The notes beneath the pieces are model-generated. The model worked only from the letters and a program-made list of their open reading frames with translations. It ran no database searches and was not told the origin of the DNA. From NCBI GenBank assembly GCA_004195045.1, contig SGBC01000001.1, forward strand, positions 434,001 to 498,000: 64,000 nucleotides of DNA, read 5' to 3'. Shown one piece after another: positions 1 to 11,957 of this stretch. Source of the stretch: Candidatus Acididesulfobacter guangdongensis. GTDB taxonomy: Bacteria; SZUA-79; Acidulodesulfobacterales; Acidulodesulfobacteraceae. How positions within the stretch are numbered: the stretch's first letter is position 1; each line of letters starts with the position of its first letter. Both the position numbers and the translations under genes were made by a program.

Positions 1-3000
1 AAACCGCGTAAAAAGTCAACCTTGCCCTGTAAGGCAGCCTCAGTTAAGACTTTAGTAGTCTCCTGAAATGATGCTGCAGATATAAAGCTTTCTGTGCTTA
101 ACGATGCTTTGGTTATACCCATCAGCTCAGGTTCTGCAGATGCAGGAGTACCGCCCTCCTGCATTATTTTTTTATTTTCTGTTTCAAAAACGCTCTTATC
201 AACTATTTCGTCCTCAAGAAATCTGGAACTGCCGGAATCTTTAATTCTGACATTTTTAAGCATCTGCCTTACTATAACCTCAATATGCTTATCATTAATC
301 TTTACGCCCTGAAGTCTATACACTTCTTGAATTTCATCAACAAGAAACTTTGCAAGTTCTTTTTCTCCAAGAACTTTAAGAATATCATGCGGATTGGGAG
401 AACCATCCATTAATGCTTCGCCGGCTTTCACATAATCGCCATCATGAACACTGGCAATCTTGCCTTTAGGAATTAGATATTCCCTTGGCTCACCGTGCGG
501 CGGTTCTATAATTACTTTTCTTTTACCTTTAAAATCTTTTCCAAAAGTAACTTTTCCGTCTATTTCGGTAATTACCGCTAATTCTTTAGGTTTTCTTGCT
601 TCAAACAATTCTGCGACTTTTGGTAAACCGCCTGTTATATCCTTGGTCTTTGTCGTCTCTCTTGGTATTTTTGCAATTACATCTCCCGCAAATACTTCAT
701 CGCCTTCCTGAACTGAAAGATGCGCTCCGATAGGCAGTAAATAACTTTTTTCTTCCAGTTGAGATTTAACTAATATTTTTGGTTTTAAACTCTGGTCTCT
801 TGAGTCCATAATTACTTTTCTGGATAATCCAGACGTTTCATCGACCTGTTCCTGCATTGTTTCAGATTCTCTAATATCTTCAAACCTTATTTTTCCGGAA
901 ATATCAGTTACTATCGGGTTTATATACGAATCCCAATCTGCTATAAGCGTGTTTTCTTTAATCATAGAATCCGGTTCTACTTTGATCTTTGAACCATAAG
1001 CTAATTTAAATTTCTCAAGTTCTCTTCCTGATTCATCTTCGATTATTATTTCACCGTTTCTATTTATAACTACATACTCATTGTATCTATTTTTTATAGC
1101 ATTCATGTTATTAAATTTGACGATACCTGCATATTTGTTTTCAATGCTAGCCTGCTCTGTTCTTCTTGATGCAGTACCGCCGACATGGAACGTCCTCATA
1201 GTCAATTGAGTTCCGGGCTCGCCTATCGATTGCGCCGACATAACGCCTATAGCCTCACCTATATTCACCAAATGTCCGGTAGAAAGATCTCTGCCGTAGC
1301 ATTTAACGCAAACACCGTTTTCTGAAGCACACGTCAGTACAGACCTTATTTTTACATTTTCAATATGCGCATTTTCAATCTTTGCCAGATGATTTTCGGT
1401 TATTTCTTCATTAGCTTTAACAATGAGCTCACCCGTAAACGGATCTACTATATCTTCCAAACCGACCCTTCCTAAAATTCTTTCTTCTATCGGTTCAATG
1501 GTCTCTCCGCTTTCAACTAATGTTGAAACTACTATGCCGTCTATAGTATGACAATCATGTTCTGATATTATAGCATCCTGCGCAACATCTACAAGCCTTC
1601 GCGTTAGATACCCAGAGTTAGCAGTTTTCAAGGCTGTATCTGCAAGACCTTTTCTTGCTCCGTGAGTCGATATAAAATATTGAAGAACGGTTAATCCTTC
1701 TCTAAAATTAGCGGTAATGGGAGTTTCAATTATTTCACCGGAAGGTTTTGCCATGAGTCCCCTCATACCCGCAAGCTGCCTGATTTGAGCTTCAGAACCT
1801 CTTGAACCGGAATCTGCCATCATATAAATAGAATTAAAACTTTTTCCTTCCGTCGCTTTTCCTGTTGATTCATCTTTAAAAGATTCGGAACCAAGTTTGT
1901 CCATCATAACTTTGGCTATTTCTTCAGTTGTAATTGCCCATGTATCAACCACTTTGTTATATCTTTCTCCATCGGTTATCAGTCCTTCTTTGTAATTATT
2001 TTCAATTTCTTCAACTTTAGACGTAACGTCTTTTATCATTTGATATTTTTCTTTAGGTATTTTCATATCATTGATGCAAATAGATATACCCGATTTAGTT
2101 GAATATTGATAGCCCATTGATTTTAATTTATCTGCAAGAATTACTGTTTCTTTAGGGCCGCATATTCTAAATACGTAGTCTATAAGATTTGCAATTTCTT
2201 TCTTTGTCATTGTTTTATTAATCAATGAAAAATCTATTTTTTCCGGTATTATTTCAAATAGTATAGCTCTGCCAGGCGTAGTATTTTCTATTTTTCCATT
2301 TATTCTTACTTTTACTTTCGAATGTAAATCAACATTTTTATTTTCATAAGCAAGCTTTACTTCATCGGCATTTGCAAATATTTTCCCTTCCCCTTTAGCA
2401 AACGGCATCTCGCGAGTCATATAGTACAGCCCTAAAACCATGTCCTGCGAAGGCACTATTATCGGTTTTCCGTTAGCCGGAGAAAGTATATTGTTTGTTG
2501 ACATCATCAATACCCTTGCTTCTACTTGCGCCTCCACTGATAACGGAACATGAACTGCCATCTGGTCTCCGTCAAAATCGGCATTAAACGCGGCACAGAC
2601 CAACGGATGCAGATGTATAGCTTTACCTTCGACTAATATAGGCTCAAATGCTTGAATGCCTAATCTATGCAAGGTTGGCGCTCTATTTAATAAAATAGGA
2701 TGCTCTTTTATAACCTCTTCTAATATATCAAAAACTTCCGGCGCTTCTCTGTCTACCATTTTTTTAGTAGTTTTTAATGTATCTGTAATGCCTCTTCGCT
2801 GCAGCTGGTGAAAAATGAAAGGTTTAAAAAGTTCAATAGCCATTTTTTTAGGTAAGCCGCACTGATGAAGCTTTAATTCCGGACCTACCACAATTACCGA
2901 CCTTCCTGAGTAGTCGACTCTTTTGCCCAATAAATTTAATCTGAACCTTCCTGTTTTTCCTTTCAGCATTTCGCTCAGGGATTTTAAAGGTCTTTTGTTG

Positions 3001-4091
3001 GAACCCATTATTACCCTGCCGCGTCTGCCATTATCAAACAGCGCATCGACAGCTTCCTGTAACATTCTTTTTTCATTTTTTATAATAATATCAGGTGCCG
3101 ATAGCTCAATTAATTTCTTTAAACGATTATTTCTATTTATTACTCTTCTGTAAAGATCGTTTAAATCTGAACTTGCAAATCTGCCGCCTTCTAAAGGCAC
3201 TAACGGACGCAAATCAGGCGGTATTACGGGAATTACGTCGAGAATCATCCATTCAGGTTTATTCCCAGATGTTCTAAAAGCTTCAATAATTTTAAGCTGT
3301 TTTGCAAGTTTTTTCTTTTTTACTCCATTTGGTAAAATTCTGATTTCTTCTTTCAGACTTTTAGACATAGACTCTAGTTCTATCATCTTTAGAAGCTCTT
3401 TGATAGCAGCAGCTCCAATTTCTGCAGTAAAACTGTAGCCTTCTTTTTTAAGCTTTAAATATTTTTCCTCAGTTATTACATCTTTTGTTTTGACGCCTGC
3501 TTTTGCAGCATCGCCTGCATCTAAAATAACATATGATTCAAAATAAAGAATCTTTTCAATCTCTTTTAAAGTCATATCAAGCAAACTGCCGATTCTTGAC
3601 GGAAGACTTTTAAAAAACCAAATATGTGCAACAGGAGAAGCCAGTTCAATATGTCCCAACCGTTCTCTTCTAACTTTAGACTGAATAACTTCAACACCGC
3701 ATTTTTCGCATACTATGCCACGATGCTTCATTCTTTTATATTTCCCGCAATTACATTCGTAATCTTTTATAGGACCAAATATTTTAGCGCAGAAAAGTCC
3801 GTCTCTTTCAGGTTTAAGTGTCCTATAATTTATTGTTTCCGGCTTTTTAACCTCTCCATGAGACCAACTTCTTATTATTTCAGGTGAAGCTAAGCTTAAT
3901 TTGATTCTATTAAAACTTAATGGATCCTTAACATCATTCTCTTCATTAAAAAATCTTTCATCTTTGTTGAAAAACTTTTTAAAGTTCATTTCTTTCGAAA
4001 AATGAGTCTCTACTTCTTCTTTATCTAAATCATCTTTAATATCTTCTATACTTGCAGTATCTGCGTCATTTATTTCATTTTCAAACAGCAT
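1..4091 (-). CDS. rpoC: RNA polymerase subunit beta' (3' end cut by window)
   Basis: Largest catalytic subunit of RNA polymerase. The start is ATG at 4091, with an AAAGGAGG ribosome site at 4098-4105 inside the end of rpoB; the two genes overlap by 11 bases. Near residues 108-130 is the N-terminal zinc finger (CNCGKYK followed by a CEKCG motif). The catalytic magnesium motif NADFDGDQM lies at about residues 503-511 (bases 2559-2585). A second zinc site (LTC...GVCVKCYGR) lies near residue 930. About 1363 codons are present. The reading frame is still open at base 1, within the conserved C-terminal stretch ending in KVDFLRG, so only the last few tens of residues are missing. Identity is certain. 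Confidence 0.98.
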   Translation of the reverse strand, partial: MLFENEINDADTASIEDIKDDLDKEEVETHFSKEMNFKKFFNKDERFFNEENDVKDPLSFNRIKLSLASPEIIRSWSHGEVKKPETINYRTLKPERDGLFCAKIFGPIKDYECNCGKYKRMKHRGIVCEKCGVEVIQSKVRRERLGHIELASPVAHIWFFKSLPSRIGSLLDMTLKEIEKILYFESYVILDAGDAAKAGVKTKDVITEEKYLKLKKEGYSFTAEIGAAAIKELLKMIELESMSKSLKEEIRILPNGVKKKKLAKQLKIIEAFRTSGNKPEWMILDVIPVIPPDLRPLVPLEGGRFASSDLNDLYRRVINRNNRLKKLIELSAPDIIIKNEKRMLQEAVDALFDNGRRGRVIMGSNKRPLKSLSEMLKGKTGRFRLNLLGKRVDYSGRSVIVVGPELKLHQCGLPKKMAIELFKPFIFHQLQRRGITDTLKTTKKMVDREAPEVFDILEEVIKEHPILLNRAPTLHRLGIQAFEPILVEGKAIHLHPLVCAAFNADFDGDQMAVHVPLSVEAQVEARVLMMSTNNILSPANGKPIIVPSQDMVLGLYYMTREMPFAKGEGKIFANADEVKLAYENKNVDLHSKVKVRINGKIENTTPGRAILFEIIPEKIDFSLINKTMTKKEIANLIDYVFRICGPKETVILADKLKSMGYQYSTKSGISICINDMKIPKEKYQMIKDVTSKVEEIENNYKEGLITDGERYNKVVDTWAITTEEIAKVMMDKLGSESFKDESTGKATEGKSFNSIYMMADSGSRGSEAQIRQLAGMRGLMAKPSGEIIETPITANFREGLTVLQYFISTHGARKGLADTALKTANSGYLTRRLVDVAQDAIISEHDCHTIDGIVVSTLVESGETIEPIEERILGRVGLEDIVDPFTGELIVKANEEITENHLAKIENAHIENVKIRSVLTCASENGVCVKCYGRDLSTGHLVNIGEAIGVMSAQSIGEPGTQLTMRTFHVGGTASRRTEQASIENKYAGIVKFNNMNAIKNRYNEYVVINRNGEIIIEDESGRELEKFKLAYGSKIKVEPDSMIKENTLIADWDSYINPIVTDISGKIRFEDIRESETMQEQVDETSGLSRKVIMDSRDQSLKPKILVKSQLEEKSYLLPIGAHLSVQEGDEVFAGDVIAKIPRETTKTKDITGGLPKVAELFEARKPKELAVITEIDGKVTFGKDFKGKRKVIIEPPHGEPREYLIPKGKIASVHDGDYVKAGEALMDGSPNPHDILKVLGEKELAKFLVDEIQEVYRLQGVKINDKHIEVIVRQMLKNVRIKDSGSSRFLEDEIVDKSVFETENKKIMQEGGTPASAEPELMGITKASLSTESFISAASFQETTKVLTEAALQGKVDFLRG

Positions 4092-7000
4092 TATCGGCCT
4101 CCTTTAATAATTCCACGTTAAGGCATAAACTCTGGAGTTCTTTTATAAGAACGTTAAATGATTCGGGCAAACCAACCTTAAATGATGTATCGCCTCTAAC
4201 AATAGCCTCATACATTTTGGTTCTGCCGATCGCATCGTCTGATTTAACCGTCAAAAACTCCTGAAGAGTATTTGCAGCGCCATAAGCCTCCATTGCCCAC
4301 ACTTCCATTTCCCCAAGTCTTTGACCGCCAAATTGAGCTTTGCCGCCAAGAGGCTGCTGTGTTACCAATGAATATGGTCCGGTTGACCTAGCATGTATCT
4401 TATCGTCAACTAAATGATGTAATTTAAGCATATACATAATTCCAACGGTAACCTTTCTATCAAATTTTTCTCCGGTTCTTCCGTCGTATAAATCAACTTG
4501 ACCGCTTTCATCAACGCCGGCAAGTTTTAAATATTTATTGATATCCGATTCTTTTGCTCCATCAAAAATAGGAGTAGCCATGTAAACACCCTTTTTATAC
4601 TTTTTAGCAACTTTTATAACTTCCTCATCATTCAAATTTTTTATTATTTGAGCAACCGGTGAGTCGCCAAAAATAGCAAGCAGTTTTTCCCTTACAGCAG
4701 GAGCTCCAAAATTATTTTCTATTAATTCGTTAATCTGAATACCAAGATTATGCGCAGCCCATCCAAGATGCGTTTCAAGAATCTGCCCCACATTCATTCT
4801 TGAAGGAACACCTAATGGATTCAGAACCATATCGACTATTCTGCCGTCTTTCATAAACGGCATGTCCTGAATTGGCAATATTCTAGAAACGACACCCTTA
4901 TTGCCATGTCTTCCGGCCATTTTATCGCCTACGGACAGCCTCCTTTTCATCGCAACATATACTTTAATAGTTTTTAAAACTCCGGGAGGTAATTCGTCCC
5001 CTTTCTGTGTTCTGTTAATTTTTTCTTCATACGCATTTTTTATAAATTCAACACCGTCCTGAGCTTCATCGTCTATTTTTTTTAATTTGTCGTATATATT
5101 TTTATATCCTTCTTCAAATTCTAAATTAAAAATATCATTTCTATTTAACCTTACGGCTATTTCTTCCGTAATTTTATCTCCTTTATTTAAAATAATCTGC
5201 TTATGCCCCTGCGATATTGCAATTTTTGCATTAACGCTTTTATCTAAAACAACAGACCTCATTTTTTTCAGAGAATTTTCTAATAATGCTTTTTCTTCGT
5301 CATTTTCTTCTTTTAAAAGTTTAGTAATTTCAGAATTCTCAATTTCTTTCGTTCTTAAATCCTTATCTATACCCTTTCTCGAAAATATTCTAACATCGAC
5401 AACTACGCCCTCTACACCAGGCGGCACACGCAAAGACGTATCCTTAACTTCTCTTGCCTTTTCGCCGAATATAGCGCGTAACAGTTTCTCCTCCGGCGTC
5501 AAAACAGTTTCGCCTTTAGGCGTAACCTTGCCTACTAAAATATCCTGCGCCTTAACCTCTGCTCCTATTCTTATAATGCCGTCTTCATCCAAATTTTTTA
5601 AGGAATCTTCTCCAATATTGGGTATATCAGAGGTTATTTCTTCTTTTCCAGATTTAGTTTCTCTGCATATAGCTTCAAATTCTTCAATATGAACTGAAGT
5701 AAAACTATCTTCCTGCAATATTCTTTCGCTAATCAATATAGAATCTTCAAAGTTATATCCGTTCCATGGCATAAAAGCAACCAGAACGTTATGTCCAAGG
5801 GCTAATTCTCCAAATTCCGTAGACGTGCCGTCTGCAATTATATCGCCCTTTTTTATTTTCTGACCTATTTTTACCAACGGTCTTTGATTTAAACAAGTAT
5901 TTTGATTAGATCTTTCAAATTTAGTCAAATTGTAAATATCTATCGGCGCTATTTCTTCGGCAATGTTACCCGCTGCCGACATATCACGCCTTATATTTAT
6001 TTTTGTTCCGTCAACATAACTAACGATGCCGCTTTGGCGCGCTACAACGCAAACCCCTGAATCTTTAGCCACTATTTTCTCAACCCCGGTTCCAATCAGA
6101 GGTGCGTCCGGTTTCAATAACGGCACTCCCTGTCTTTGCATATTAGAACCCATTAATGCTCTATTTGCATCATCATTTTCAAGAAACGGTATTAATGAAG
6201 TTGCCACCGAGACCAATTGCATTGGCGCAACATCAATATAATCAACTTCGTTTGGATATGCCATAATTATTTCGCCGCTTCTTCTAACGGGAATTAATTC
6301 ATTTACAAGATAACCGCCGCTATCCACTAATGCGTTAGCCTGAGCAATTATATATTTTTCTTCTTCAATTGCCGTCAGAAAGTCAACATCATCGGTAATC
6401 ATTGAACCTTCATCGGTTATCTTAACCCTTCTGTACGGTGTTTCAATAAACCCGTATTCATTAACCCTCGCATAAGATGCCAATGAGGCGATTAGCCCAA
6501 TATTCGGTCCTTCCGGAGTTTCAATCGGACATATTCTTCCGTAATGCGTCGGATGGACATCTCTTACTTCAAATCCGGCTCTTTCTCTAGTTAGTCCTCC
6601 AGGACCTAAAGCTGATAATCTTCTTTTGTGAGTGATCTCCGATAAAGGATTAGTCTGATCCATAAACTGCGACAATTGGCTTCTGCCAAAAAATTCTTTT
6701 ATTAGAGACGTTACGGGCTTTGGATTAACTAAATCGTTCGGCATATATGAATCAGGACGCTGTATGCTCATTCTTTCTTTTATTGCCCGTTCCATTCTTA
6801 CTAATCCGATTCTGTATTGGTTCTCAAGCAATTCTCCAACCGCTTTAACCCGCCTATTGCCAAGATGGTCAATATCATCGACAACACCCCTGCCGTCCTT
6901 TAAATCTACTAAATATTTAACAACATTCAATACATCATCCGGTGATAAAATCCTGTCGTTTAAACTTTTGTTCATATTCAGCTTATTATTTATTTTTAGC

Positions 7001-8286
7001 CTGCCTACTTCCGAAAGATCGTACCTCTCAGAATTAAAAAACATATTTTCAAAAAATGATTGTGCTGACGATAAGCTCGCAGGATCGCCGGGACGCATCC
7101 TTTTGTATATATCAATAAAAGCTTCCTCTTTTGTTTCTAATTTATCAGCTAATATTGTATTTAATATAGATGATGAAACATTAATGTCATCGATAAAATA
7201 TACAGAAAATTCGCTTATTCCGTATTTCTTAAATAATTCTAAAGTATCGCGCGTAATCGGCTGTAATGCTTTTGCAATTATATCTCCTTCAAATAAAACA
7301 TCTTTAATAAGATATTTGCCTACAATTCCTTCTTCCTCGCATGGAAGAAATTCAACACCCGCCTCCTCCAACTTATTAATAATAAGTTTTGTAACCCTTT
7401 TATTTTTTCTGGCTATAATTTCACCAGTTTTAGGATTTCTTACATCTGCTATAATTTTAATTGAACCTAAAAAATTCTTAGGTATCTTTCTTAAAAATTT
7501 ACCGTCTTCGAATTTGTATATTTCTTCCTGATAAAAATTATTTAATATGTCATCTTTACTGTAGCCAAGCGCTTTTAATAAAATAGAAACAGGAAATTTT
7601 CTTTTTCTGTCGATTCTGACAAAAACCATATCTTTTTGGTCAAATTCAAAATCAAGCCATGAGCCTCTATAAGGAATTATCCTTGCAGTGTAATATGATT
7701 TTCCTTGAGCATCATTTCTTATTTTGTCTTTATCATATATTACACCGGGAGATCTTTGCAGCTGGCTTACTATAACCCTTTCTATTCCGTTGATTACAAA
7801 TGAACTGTTCTCCGTCATCAGCGGAATTTCGCCGAAATAAACTTCCTGCTCTTTTATATCTCTTGGAATATTTTCATCAGATCCGCTTTCTGCTTCTTCA
7901 TAAGTTATTAAATGAACTAATATCCGCAATGGAGCGCTATAGGTAAGACCTTTTTGCTTGCACTCTTCAATGGAATATTTAGGCTCGCCGATTGTATACC
8001 CTATAAACTCTAACGAAAAATTATTGTTAAACCCCTTAATCGGAAAAACTGAGTTAAACACACCCTGAAGCCCGATATTAAGCCTTTTATCCTGAGAAAC
8101 ATCTTTCTGCAGAAATCTTTCGTATGATTTTCTTTGTATATCTAAAAGATTCGGAATATCAATAACTTTTTTAATTTTAGAAAATTCTTTTCTTATTATA
8201 ATTGAATCTAAATTTTCTAAATTATACGATCTGTTTCCAAAACCGCCTGCACGATCGTTTGATATTTCTGATTTTATTTTAGCCAT
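4081..8286 (-). CDS. rpoB: RNA polymerase subunit beta
   Basis: Second-largest subunit of RNA polymerase, 1401 residues, a normal length for this class. The rifampicin-pocket segment ([15 protein letters not shown], then [13 protein letters not shown]) sits near residues 530-560 and has the sensitive-type residues D, H and S at the three classic resistance positions. Further landmarks are [13 protein letters not shown] and the C-terminal [22 protein letters not shown]. The ATG at 8286 is preceded by a modest GGGAG site. It follows rplL by 35 bases and overlaps rpoC by 11 bases, so translational coupling with rpoC is likely. Confidence 0.99.
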   Translation of the reverse strand: MAKIKSEISNDRAGGFGNRSYNLENLDSIIIRKEFSKIKKVIDIPNLLDIQRKSYERFLQKDVSQDKRLNIGLQGVFNSVFPIKGFNNNFSLEFIGYTIGEPKYSIEECKQKGLTYSAPLRILVHLITYEEAESGSDENIPRDIKEQEVYFGEIPLMTENSSFVINGIERVIVSQLQRSPGVIYDKDKIRNDAQGKSYYTARIIPYRGSWLDFEFDQKDMVFVRIDRKRKFPVSILLKALGYSKDDILNNFYQEEIYKFEDGKFLRKIPKNFLGSIKIIADVRNPKTGEIIARKNKRVTKLIINKLEEAGVEFLPCEEEGIVGKYLIKDVLFEGDIIAKALQPITRDTLELFKKYGISEFSVYFIDDINVSSSILNTILADKLETKEEAFIDIYKRMRPGDPASLSSAQSFFENMFFNSERYDLSEVGRLKINNKLNMNKSLNDRILSPDDVLNVVKYLVDLKDGRGVVDDIDHLGNRRVKAVGELLENQYRIGLVRMERAIKERMSIQRPDSYMPNDLVNPKPVTSLIKEFFGRSQLSQFMDQTNPLSEITHKRRLSALGPGGLTRERAGFEVRDVHPTHYGRICPIETPEGPNIGLIASLASYARVNEYGFIETPYRRVKITDEGSMITDDVDFLTAIEEEKYIIAQANALVDSGGYLVNELIPVRRSGEIIMAYPNEVDYIDVAPMQLVSVATSLIPFLENDDANRALMGSNMQRQGVPLLKPDAPLIGTGVEKIVAKDSGVCVVARQSGIVSYVDGTKINIRRDMSAAGNIAEEIAPIDIYNLTKFERSNQNTCLNQRPLVKIGQKIKKGDIIADGTSTEFGELALGHNVLVAFMPWNGYNFEDSILISERILQEDSFTSVHIEEFEAICRETKSGKEEITSDIPNIGEDSLKNLDEDGIIRIGAEVKAQDILVGKVTPKGETVLTPEEKLLRAIFGEKAREVKDTSLRVPPGVEGVVVDVRIFSRKGIDKDLRTKEIENSEITKLLKEENDEEKALLENSLKKMRSVVLDKSVNAKIAISQGHKQIILNKGDKITEEIAVRLNRNDIFNLEFEEGYKNIYDKLKKIDDEAQDGVEFIKNAYEEKINRTQKGDELPPGVLKTIKVYVAMKRRLSVGDKMAGRHGNKGVVSRILPIQDMPFMKDGRIVDMVLNPLGVPSRMNVGQILETHLGWAAHNLGIQINELIENNFGAPAVREKLLAIFGDSPVAQIIKNLNDEEVIKVAKKYKKGVYMATPIFDGAKESDINKYLKLAGVDESGQVDLYDGRTGEKFDRKVTVGIMYMLKLHHLVDDKIHARSTGPYSLVTQQPLGGKAQFGGQRLGEMEVWAMEAYGAANTLQEFLTVKSDDAIGRTKMYEAIVRGDTSFKVGLPESFNVLIKELQSLCLNVELLKEADNAV

Positions 8287-8321
8287 TTAAATTTTTACTC
8301 CCGGTATTATTTATAATACTA

Positions 8322-8705
8322 TTATTTTACTTCTACTTTTGCGCCAACTTCTTCTAATTTAGCTTTAATTTTGTCTGCTTCCTCTTTATTTACACCGGTT
8401 TTAACTGCTTTCGGCGCACCGTCGACAAGGTCCTTCGCTTCTTTTAATCCAAGGCTGGTTAATTCTCTTACTACTTTAATTACCTGAATTTTATTTGCTC
8501 CTGCATTGTCAAGAATAACATCAAATTCTGTTTTTTCCTCGACGGCTTGTGCTCCTGCAGGTCCGGCAGCTGCTGTCTGAGGTCCTGCCATAGCCATTTG
8601 AGCCTGAACGCCAAATTTTTCTTCTATTGCACTTATTAGATCATTTAATTCGATTACCGATACATTTTCAATATAATTTAACACATCTTCTTTAGTTATA
8701 GCCAT
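8322..8705 (-). CDS. rplL: ribosomal protein L7/L12
   Basis: Stalk protein of the 50S subunit that recruits GTPase translation factors. The 127-residue form starting MAITKEDV is chosen because GGAGG sits seven to eight bases before the ATG at 8705. A TTG five codons further upstream would swallow that site. The layout is the N-terminal dimerisation helix, an Ala/Gly/Pro-rich hinge (about residues 38-55), and a C-terminal domain with the conserved EKTEFDVIL and [13 protein letters not shown] segments. It lies between rplJ and rpoB in the usual order. Confidence 0.98.
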   Translation of the reverse strand: MAITKEDVLNYIENVSVIELNDLISAIEEKFGVQAQMAMAGPQTAAAGPAGAQAVEEKTEFDVILDNAGANKIQVIKVVRELTSLGLKEAKDLVDGAPKAVKTGVNKEEADKIKAKLEEVGAKVEVK

Positions 8706-8775
8706 TATAAAATCCTCCAAAAATTTAATATATAAATAAATTTTTAATTTTATTTAAATTAATATAAAGTTATTG

Positions 8776-9297
8776 TTAAGCTTGCGATTTTTTAAGTTTA
8801 AGAGCCGATAGCACTTGCAGAAGTTTAATCTGCGGATATTTAAGAGCAAATACAAGACGTACTTGAGGTGATTTGATTGCAAACATTAATTTGCCGATTA
8901 AAACTTCTTTAGATGGTAATGTTGCCAGTACTTGAATTTTGTTCTGATCTAAAAAAGATTCATAAAAACCTGCTCTGATTTTTATACTATCCGGATTTTC
9001 TTTCGCAAACTTAGATAGGGCCTTTGCACAGCCTTGTGCGTTATTATTTGTTAAAATTAAAAAATTAGGTCCTTTCAAATAATCTTTTAAAGCTCCGGCA
9101 TATGTATCTTTAAATGCAATATTCATTAACGTATTTTTAGAAACCTTAAGAACGCCGTCATTAGCATTAATTTCACTTCTTAATGCATCAAATTTTTCAA
9201 CGCTAAGACCGACATAATGGCTTATAAAAATACCTTTAGAATTGACTACCGCTTCTTTAATCAAATTTATTTCTTCATTCTTTTTTTCTTTTTTCAC
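8776..9297 (-). CDS. rplJ: ribosomal protein L10
   Basis: Base of the ribosomal stalk; it binds 23S rRNA and L7/L12 dimers. The protein has 173 residues, a normal size. The start is GTG at 9297 after a purine-rich AAGGAGGGGAGAGG stretch. The N-terminal KEAVVNSKGIFISHYVGLSVEKF and the KNTLMNIAF segment are typical of L10. It is followed by rplL after 70 bases and preceded by a 209-base leader that probably holds the autoregulatory site. Confidence 0.97.
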   Translation of the reverse strand: MKKEKKNEEINLIKEAVVNSKGIFISHYVGLSVEKFDALRSEINANDGVLKVSKNTLMNIAFKDTYAGALKDYLKGPNFLILTNNNAQGCAKALSKFAKENPDSIKIRAGFYESFLDQNKIQVLATLPSKEVLIGKLMFAIKSPQVRLVFALKYPQIKLLQVLSALKLKKSQA

Positions 9298-9378
9298 TTT
9301 CCTCTCCCCTCCTTTTCATTTAAATTTTATTAGTGCTAAAATTTTATCAATGCTACTATTAGATATCTGCAGACACAT

Positions 9379-9446
9379 AAGAGCATTAAATGAAAAATCA
9401 GGGTAACAGCTCTTTTGTCTCTTGTTGGGTTTATTTAATACCAACA
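9379..9446 (-). promoter_or_regulatory. candidate L10 leader (rplJL autoregulatory RNA)
   Basis: The 209-base gap between rplA and rplJ contains two stem-loops on the transcribed strand. One has TGTTGG paired with CCAACA (9423-9428 with 9441-9446). The other has AAGAGC paired with GCTCTT (9379-9384 with 9409-9414). An L10(L12)4-binding leader usually lies at this position and represses rplJL. The placement fits, but I matched only the hairpins and location, not the full family consensus. Confidence 0.4.
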
Positions 9447-9506
9447 GTCATTGACAAACTATTATATATATAAAATCTTTTTAAAACACAAATATAGCAA
9501 AAATAA

Positions 9507-10220
9507 TTAAAAATTAAGTTCCGTTCTTAAATTAACAATATCAATATTAATGCCTACCCCCATTGTCGAAGATAACGAAACTTTTTTGATATACAAACCC
9601 TTACTGGACGCAGGTTTTAATTTTAATACCGTATCCAATAAAGCGGCGACATTTTCTTTTAATTTTAAAGCTCCAAAAGAAACTTTTCCGATAGATGCAT
9701 GAAGTATACCATTCTTCTCAGCTTTAAATTCAATTCTGCCTTCTTTTAATTCTTTTACAGTCCTGGCAATATCGAATGTAACAGTCCCGACTTTTGGATT
9801 TGGCATCAGACCTCTTGGACCTAAAATTTTACCTAATTTTCCGACACTGGCCATCATATCCGGCGTGGCAACAACACGGTTGAAATCCATAAATCCCTGC
9901 TGAACTTTTGCAATCATATCATCCTGACCGACATAATCGGCTCCGGCGTTAATTGCCTCACGTTCTTTTTCGGCTTTTGCAAAAACAAGAATTTTAATAA
10001 CTTTTCCTGTCCCGTGAGGCAGCACTACGGCGCCTCTAACCTGCTGATCTGCTTTTCTCACATCTACACCGAGATTAATGGCAATATCTACTGATTCGTC
10101 AAATTTTGCAAAATGCAGCTCCGCTACATTTTTAACAGCTTCTTCTAATCCATAATATTTATTTTTGCCTATCTCTGCTTTTTTTAAAGCTTCTAAATAT
10201 TTCTTTCCTCTTTTTTTCAT
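9507..10220 (-). CDS. rplA: ribosomal protein L1
   Basis: L1 stalk protein of the large subunit, which helps release deacylated tRNA and in many bacteria represses the rplKA transcript. It has 237 residues, the usual size. Signature segments are VRGAVVLPHGTGK (about residues 62-74) and GKLGKILGPRGLMPNPKVGTV (about 127-147). It is separated from rplK by 93 bases in the standard order. Confidence 0.98.
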   Translation of the reverse strand: MKKRGKKYLEALKKAEIGKNKYYGLEEAVKNVAELHFAKFDESVDIAINLGVDVRKADQQVRGAVVLPHGTGKVIKILVFAKAEKEREAINAGADYVGQDDMIAKVQQGFMDFNRVVATPDMMASVGKLGKILGPRGLMPNPKVGTVTFDIARTVKELKEGRIEFKAEKNGILHASIGKVSFGALKLKENVAALLDTVLKLKPASSKGLYIKKVSLSSTMGVGINIDIVNLRTELNF

Positions 10221-10313
10221 TAAACCTGCTCCTTATATATATTATAAATCCTAAATACCTTAAACTGAATATTTTGAACTATATTAAACAATTCCAAAAA
10301 CAATTGCGACTAT

Positions 10314-10742
10314 TTAATCCGTTATATCTATACCCATACTTCTTGCAGTACCCTTTATAATGTTAACGGCGCTGTCTATATTTTTAGTATTAAGATCCGG
10401 CATCTTCGTTTTTGCAATTTCAATTACTTTTGATTTTGATATTGATGCTACTTTATTTTTATTTGGCTGACCGGAGCCTTTTGGAATTCCGGCTGCCTGA
10501 GTTAAAAGAACGGAAGCTGGCGGTGTTTTTAAAATAAAATCGAAAGACCTGTCTGCATATATTGTTATAACAACCGGAATAACCGTACCTTCCTGACTTT
10601 TGGTTTTTTCATTGAATTGCTTACAAAACTCCATAATATTCACGCCGTGCTGACCCAGCGCAGGTCCGACAGGAGGCGCTGGATTCGCCTTGCCTCCAAC
10701 AATTTGGAGTTTGACTAACGCTTGAATTTTTTTAACTGCCAT
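10314..10742 (-). CDS. rplK: ribosomal protein L11
   Basis: Binds the GTPase-associated centre of 23S rRNA together with the L10 stalk and is needed for RelA-type stringent sensing where RelA is present. It has 142 residues. The N-terminal [20 protein letters not shown] motif is the classic L11 signature, and the C-terminal RNA-binding domain ends in GTARSMGI. It follows nusG by 37 bases. Confidence 0.98.
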   Translation of the reverse strand: MAVKKIQALVKLQIVGGKANPAPPVGPALGQHGVNIMEFCKQFNEKTKSQEGTVIPVVITIYADRSFDFILKTPPASVLLTQAAGIPKGSGQPNKNKVASISKSKVIEIAKTKMPDLNTKNIDSAVNIIKGTARSMGIDITD

Positions 10743-10779
10743 ATTTTTATCTCCGGATAAAATTTATAAAAAATTTATG

Positions 10780-11391
10780 TTAATTTCTTTCAACTTGGGT
10801 AAAATCAAGTTCAACCGGCGTTGCTCTGCCAAAAATAGAAACAAGAACTTCTAATTTATTTTTATCTGATTTTACATCATCTACAACACCGTTAAAACCT
10901 GAAAAAGGACCGTCAATAATTTTAACACTATCGTTTTTAGAAAACTCTATTTTAGATTTAGGACGTTTTATTCCTTCATTTATCTGTGCTTTAATTTTTT
11001 CTATCTCAAATTCATCTACACATTGCGGATTCAATTGGTCACCGACAAATCCCGTTACTTTAGGGGTACCTTTAAGCAAATGCCATGTTTCTGTATTTAT
11101 TTGCATATTGACAAATATATAACCTGGCAAAAACTTCCTCTGTACCCTTTTTTTTACTCCCTTTATACCTTTTTCTATAACGTCTTCTTTAGGAATTATA
11201 ATTTCGCCAAAATATTTTTTGAGTTCGCTGGAAGCAATTCTCTCCTCTAATCCGATTTTTACCTGATCTTCAAATCCGGAATATGTGTGAACAGCGTACC
11301 ATTTCATATCCGCATCGCTCTTTTCATCGTACAGTTCTTTATCTTCGCCGTAATTTTTCAAATTATCCGTCATATTGTTATAATTATGCAT
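10780..11391 (-). CDS. nusG: transcription termination/antitermination factor NusG
   Basis: Binds RNA polymerase and couples it to ribosomes or Rho. The NGN domain begins at MKWYAVHTYSGFEDQVK (residue 29 of the longest form) and the C-terminal KOW motif is at VKIIDGPFSGFNGVVDDV. The start is uncertain. The ATG at 11391 gives 203 residues with a polar 28-residue extension and a distant GAGG. A start at the internal MKWYAV would give the more usual length near 175. Neither has a strong ribosome site. Confidence 0.95.
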   Translation of the reverse strand: MHNYNNMTDNLKNYGEDKELYDEKSDADMKWYAVHTYSGFEDQVKIGLEERIASSELKKYFGEIIIPKEDVIEKGIKGVKKRVQRKFLPGYIFVNMQINTETWHLLKGTPKVTGFVGDQLNPQCVDEFEIEKIKAQINEGIKRPKSKIEFSKNDSVKIIDGPFSGFNGVVDDVKSDKNKLEVLVSIFGRATPVELDFTQVERN

Positions 11392-11435
11392 AGATAACTA
11401 TGCAGCCTCTATTTATTATGTAAAATTCAAATTTA

Positions 11436-11639
11436 TCAAATTATAAAGGAAATAACCTTAGAAAACCCGATATCAACAAGTCCTAAAAATATTGTTACGA
11501 GCACTATAAAAACTAAAACAACATAAGTAGTTTTAGTTGCCTTATCCCTTTCCGGCCAAACTATTTTGCCTAATTCGGCTTTTACATCATATAAATATTT
11601 TTTCCCTTTCTTTATAAGTTCCAGGACATTTGTTTTCAT
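11436..11639 (-). CDS. secE: preprotein translocase subunit SecE
   Basis: Single-span subunit of the SecYEG channel in the inner membrane. It has 67 residues: an amphipathic helix carrying the conserved AELGKIVWPERDKATKTT signature (about residues 21-38), then one hydrophobic helix (about 39-62). It lies 44 bases before nusG and 34 bases after tRNA-Trp, the common bacterial arrangement. Confidence 0.96.
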   Translation of the reverse strand: MKTNVLELIKKGKKYLYDVKAELGKIVWPERDKATKTTYVVLVFIVLVTIFLGLVDIGFSKVISFII

Positions 11640-11673
11640 TAAATTTATTTTTCCTTATAATATAATAATTTTC

Positions 11674-11750
11674 TGGCAGGCCAGGAGGGATTCGAACCCC
11701 CAACACTCGGATTTGGAGTCCGATGCTCTAGCCGTTGGAGCTACTGGCCT
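11674..11750 (-). tRNA. tRNA-Trp (CCA anticodon)
   Basis: The minus strand folds into a complete cloverleaf with 7-bp acceptor AGGCCAG/CTGGCCT, anticodon stem TCGGA/TCCGA around loop CTCCAAA (anticodon CCA), the TTCGAAT T-loop, and an encoded 3' CCA. It lies between rpmG and secE, so it is probably cut from the tuf operon transcript. Confidence 0.97.
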
Positions 11751-11771
11751 AAATGTTCCGATTTAATAAAC

Positions 11772-11921
11772 TTAACGTGTTTCTTTATGCTCGGTATGCG
11801 TTTTGCAAAATTTGCAATATTTTTTAAGCAATAATTTATCCGTAGTAGATTTTTTATTTTTTGTAGTAGTATAGTTTCTCTGTTTACATTGACTGCATGC
11901 CAGTGTAATAATTTCTCTCAT
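11772..11921 (-). CDS. rpmG: ribosomal protein L33
   Basis: Small 50S protein of 49 residues, read directly from the sequence: ATG at 11919-11921, stop at 11772-11774. It begins [17 protein letters not shown] and ends with a CKFCKTH segment. The two CxxC pairs mark the zinc-binding (C+) form of L33. A GAGGG site precedes the start by nine bases. It lies 36 bases after tuf and 21 bases before tRNA-Trp. Confidence 0.95.
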   Translation of the reverse strand: MREIITLACSQCKQRNYTTTKNKKSTTDKLLLKKYCKFCKTHTEHKETR

Positions 11922-11957
11922 CGAAAATCCCTCTTTTTTATTTTATATATAGTATTT

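Noticed and set aside
5087-7531. Long plus-strand open frames (201 and 255 codons) opposite rpoB
   Set aside because: They are antisense shadows of a fully conserved rpoB and show no recognisable domain or ribosome site.
11566-11766. 66-codon plus-strand frame across tRNA-Trp and secE
   Set aside because: It is again an antisense tRNA artefact.
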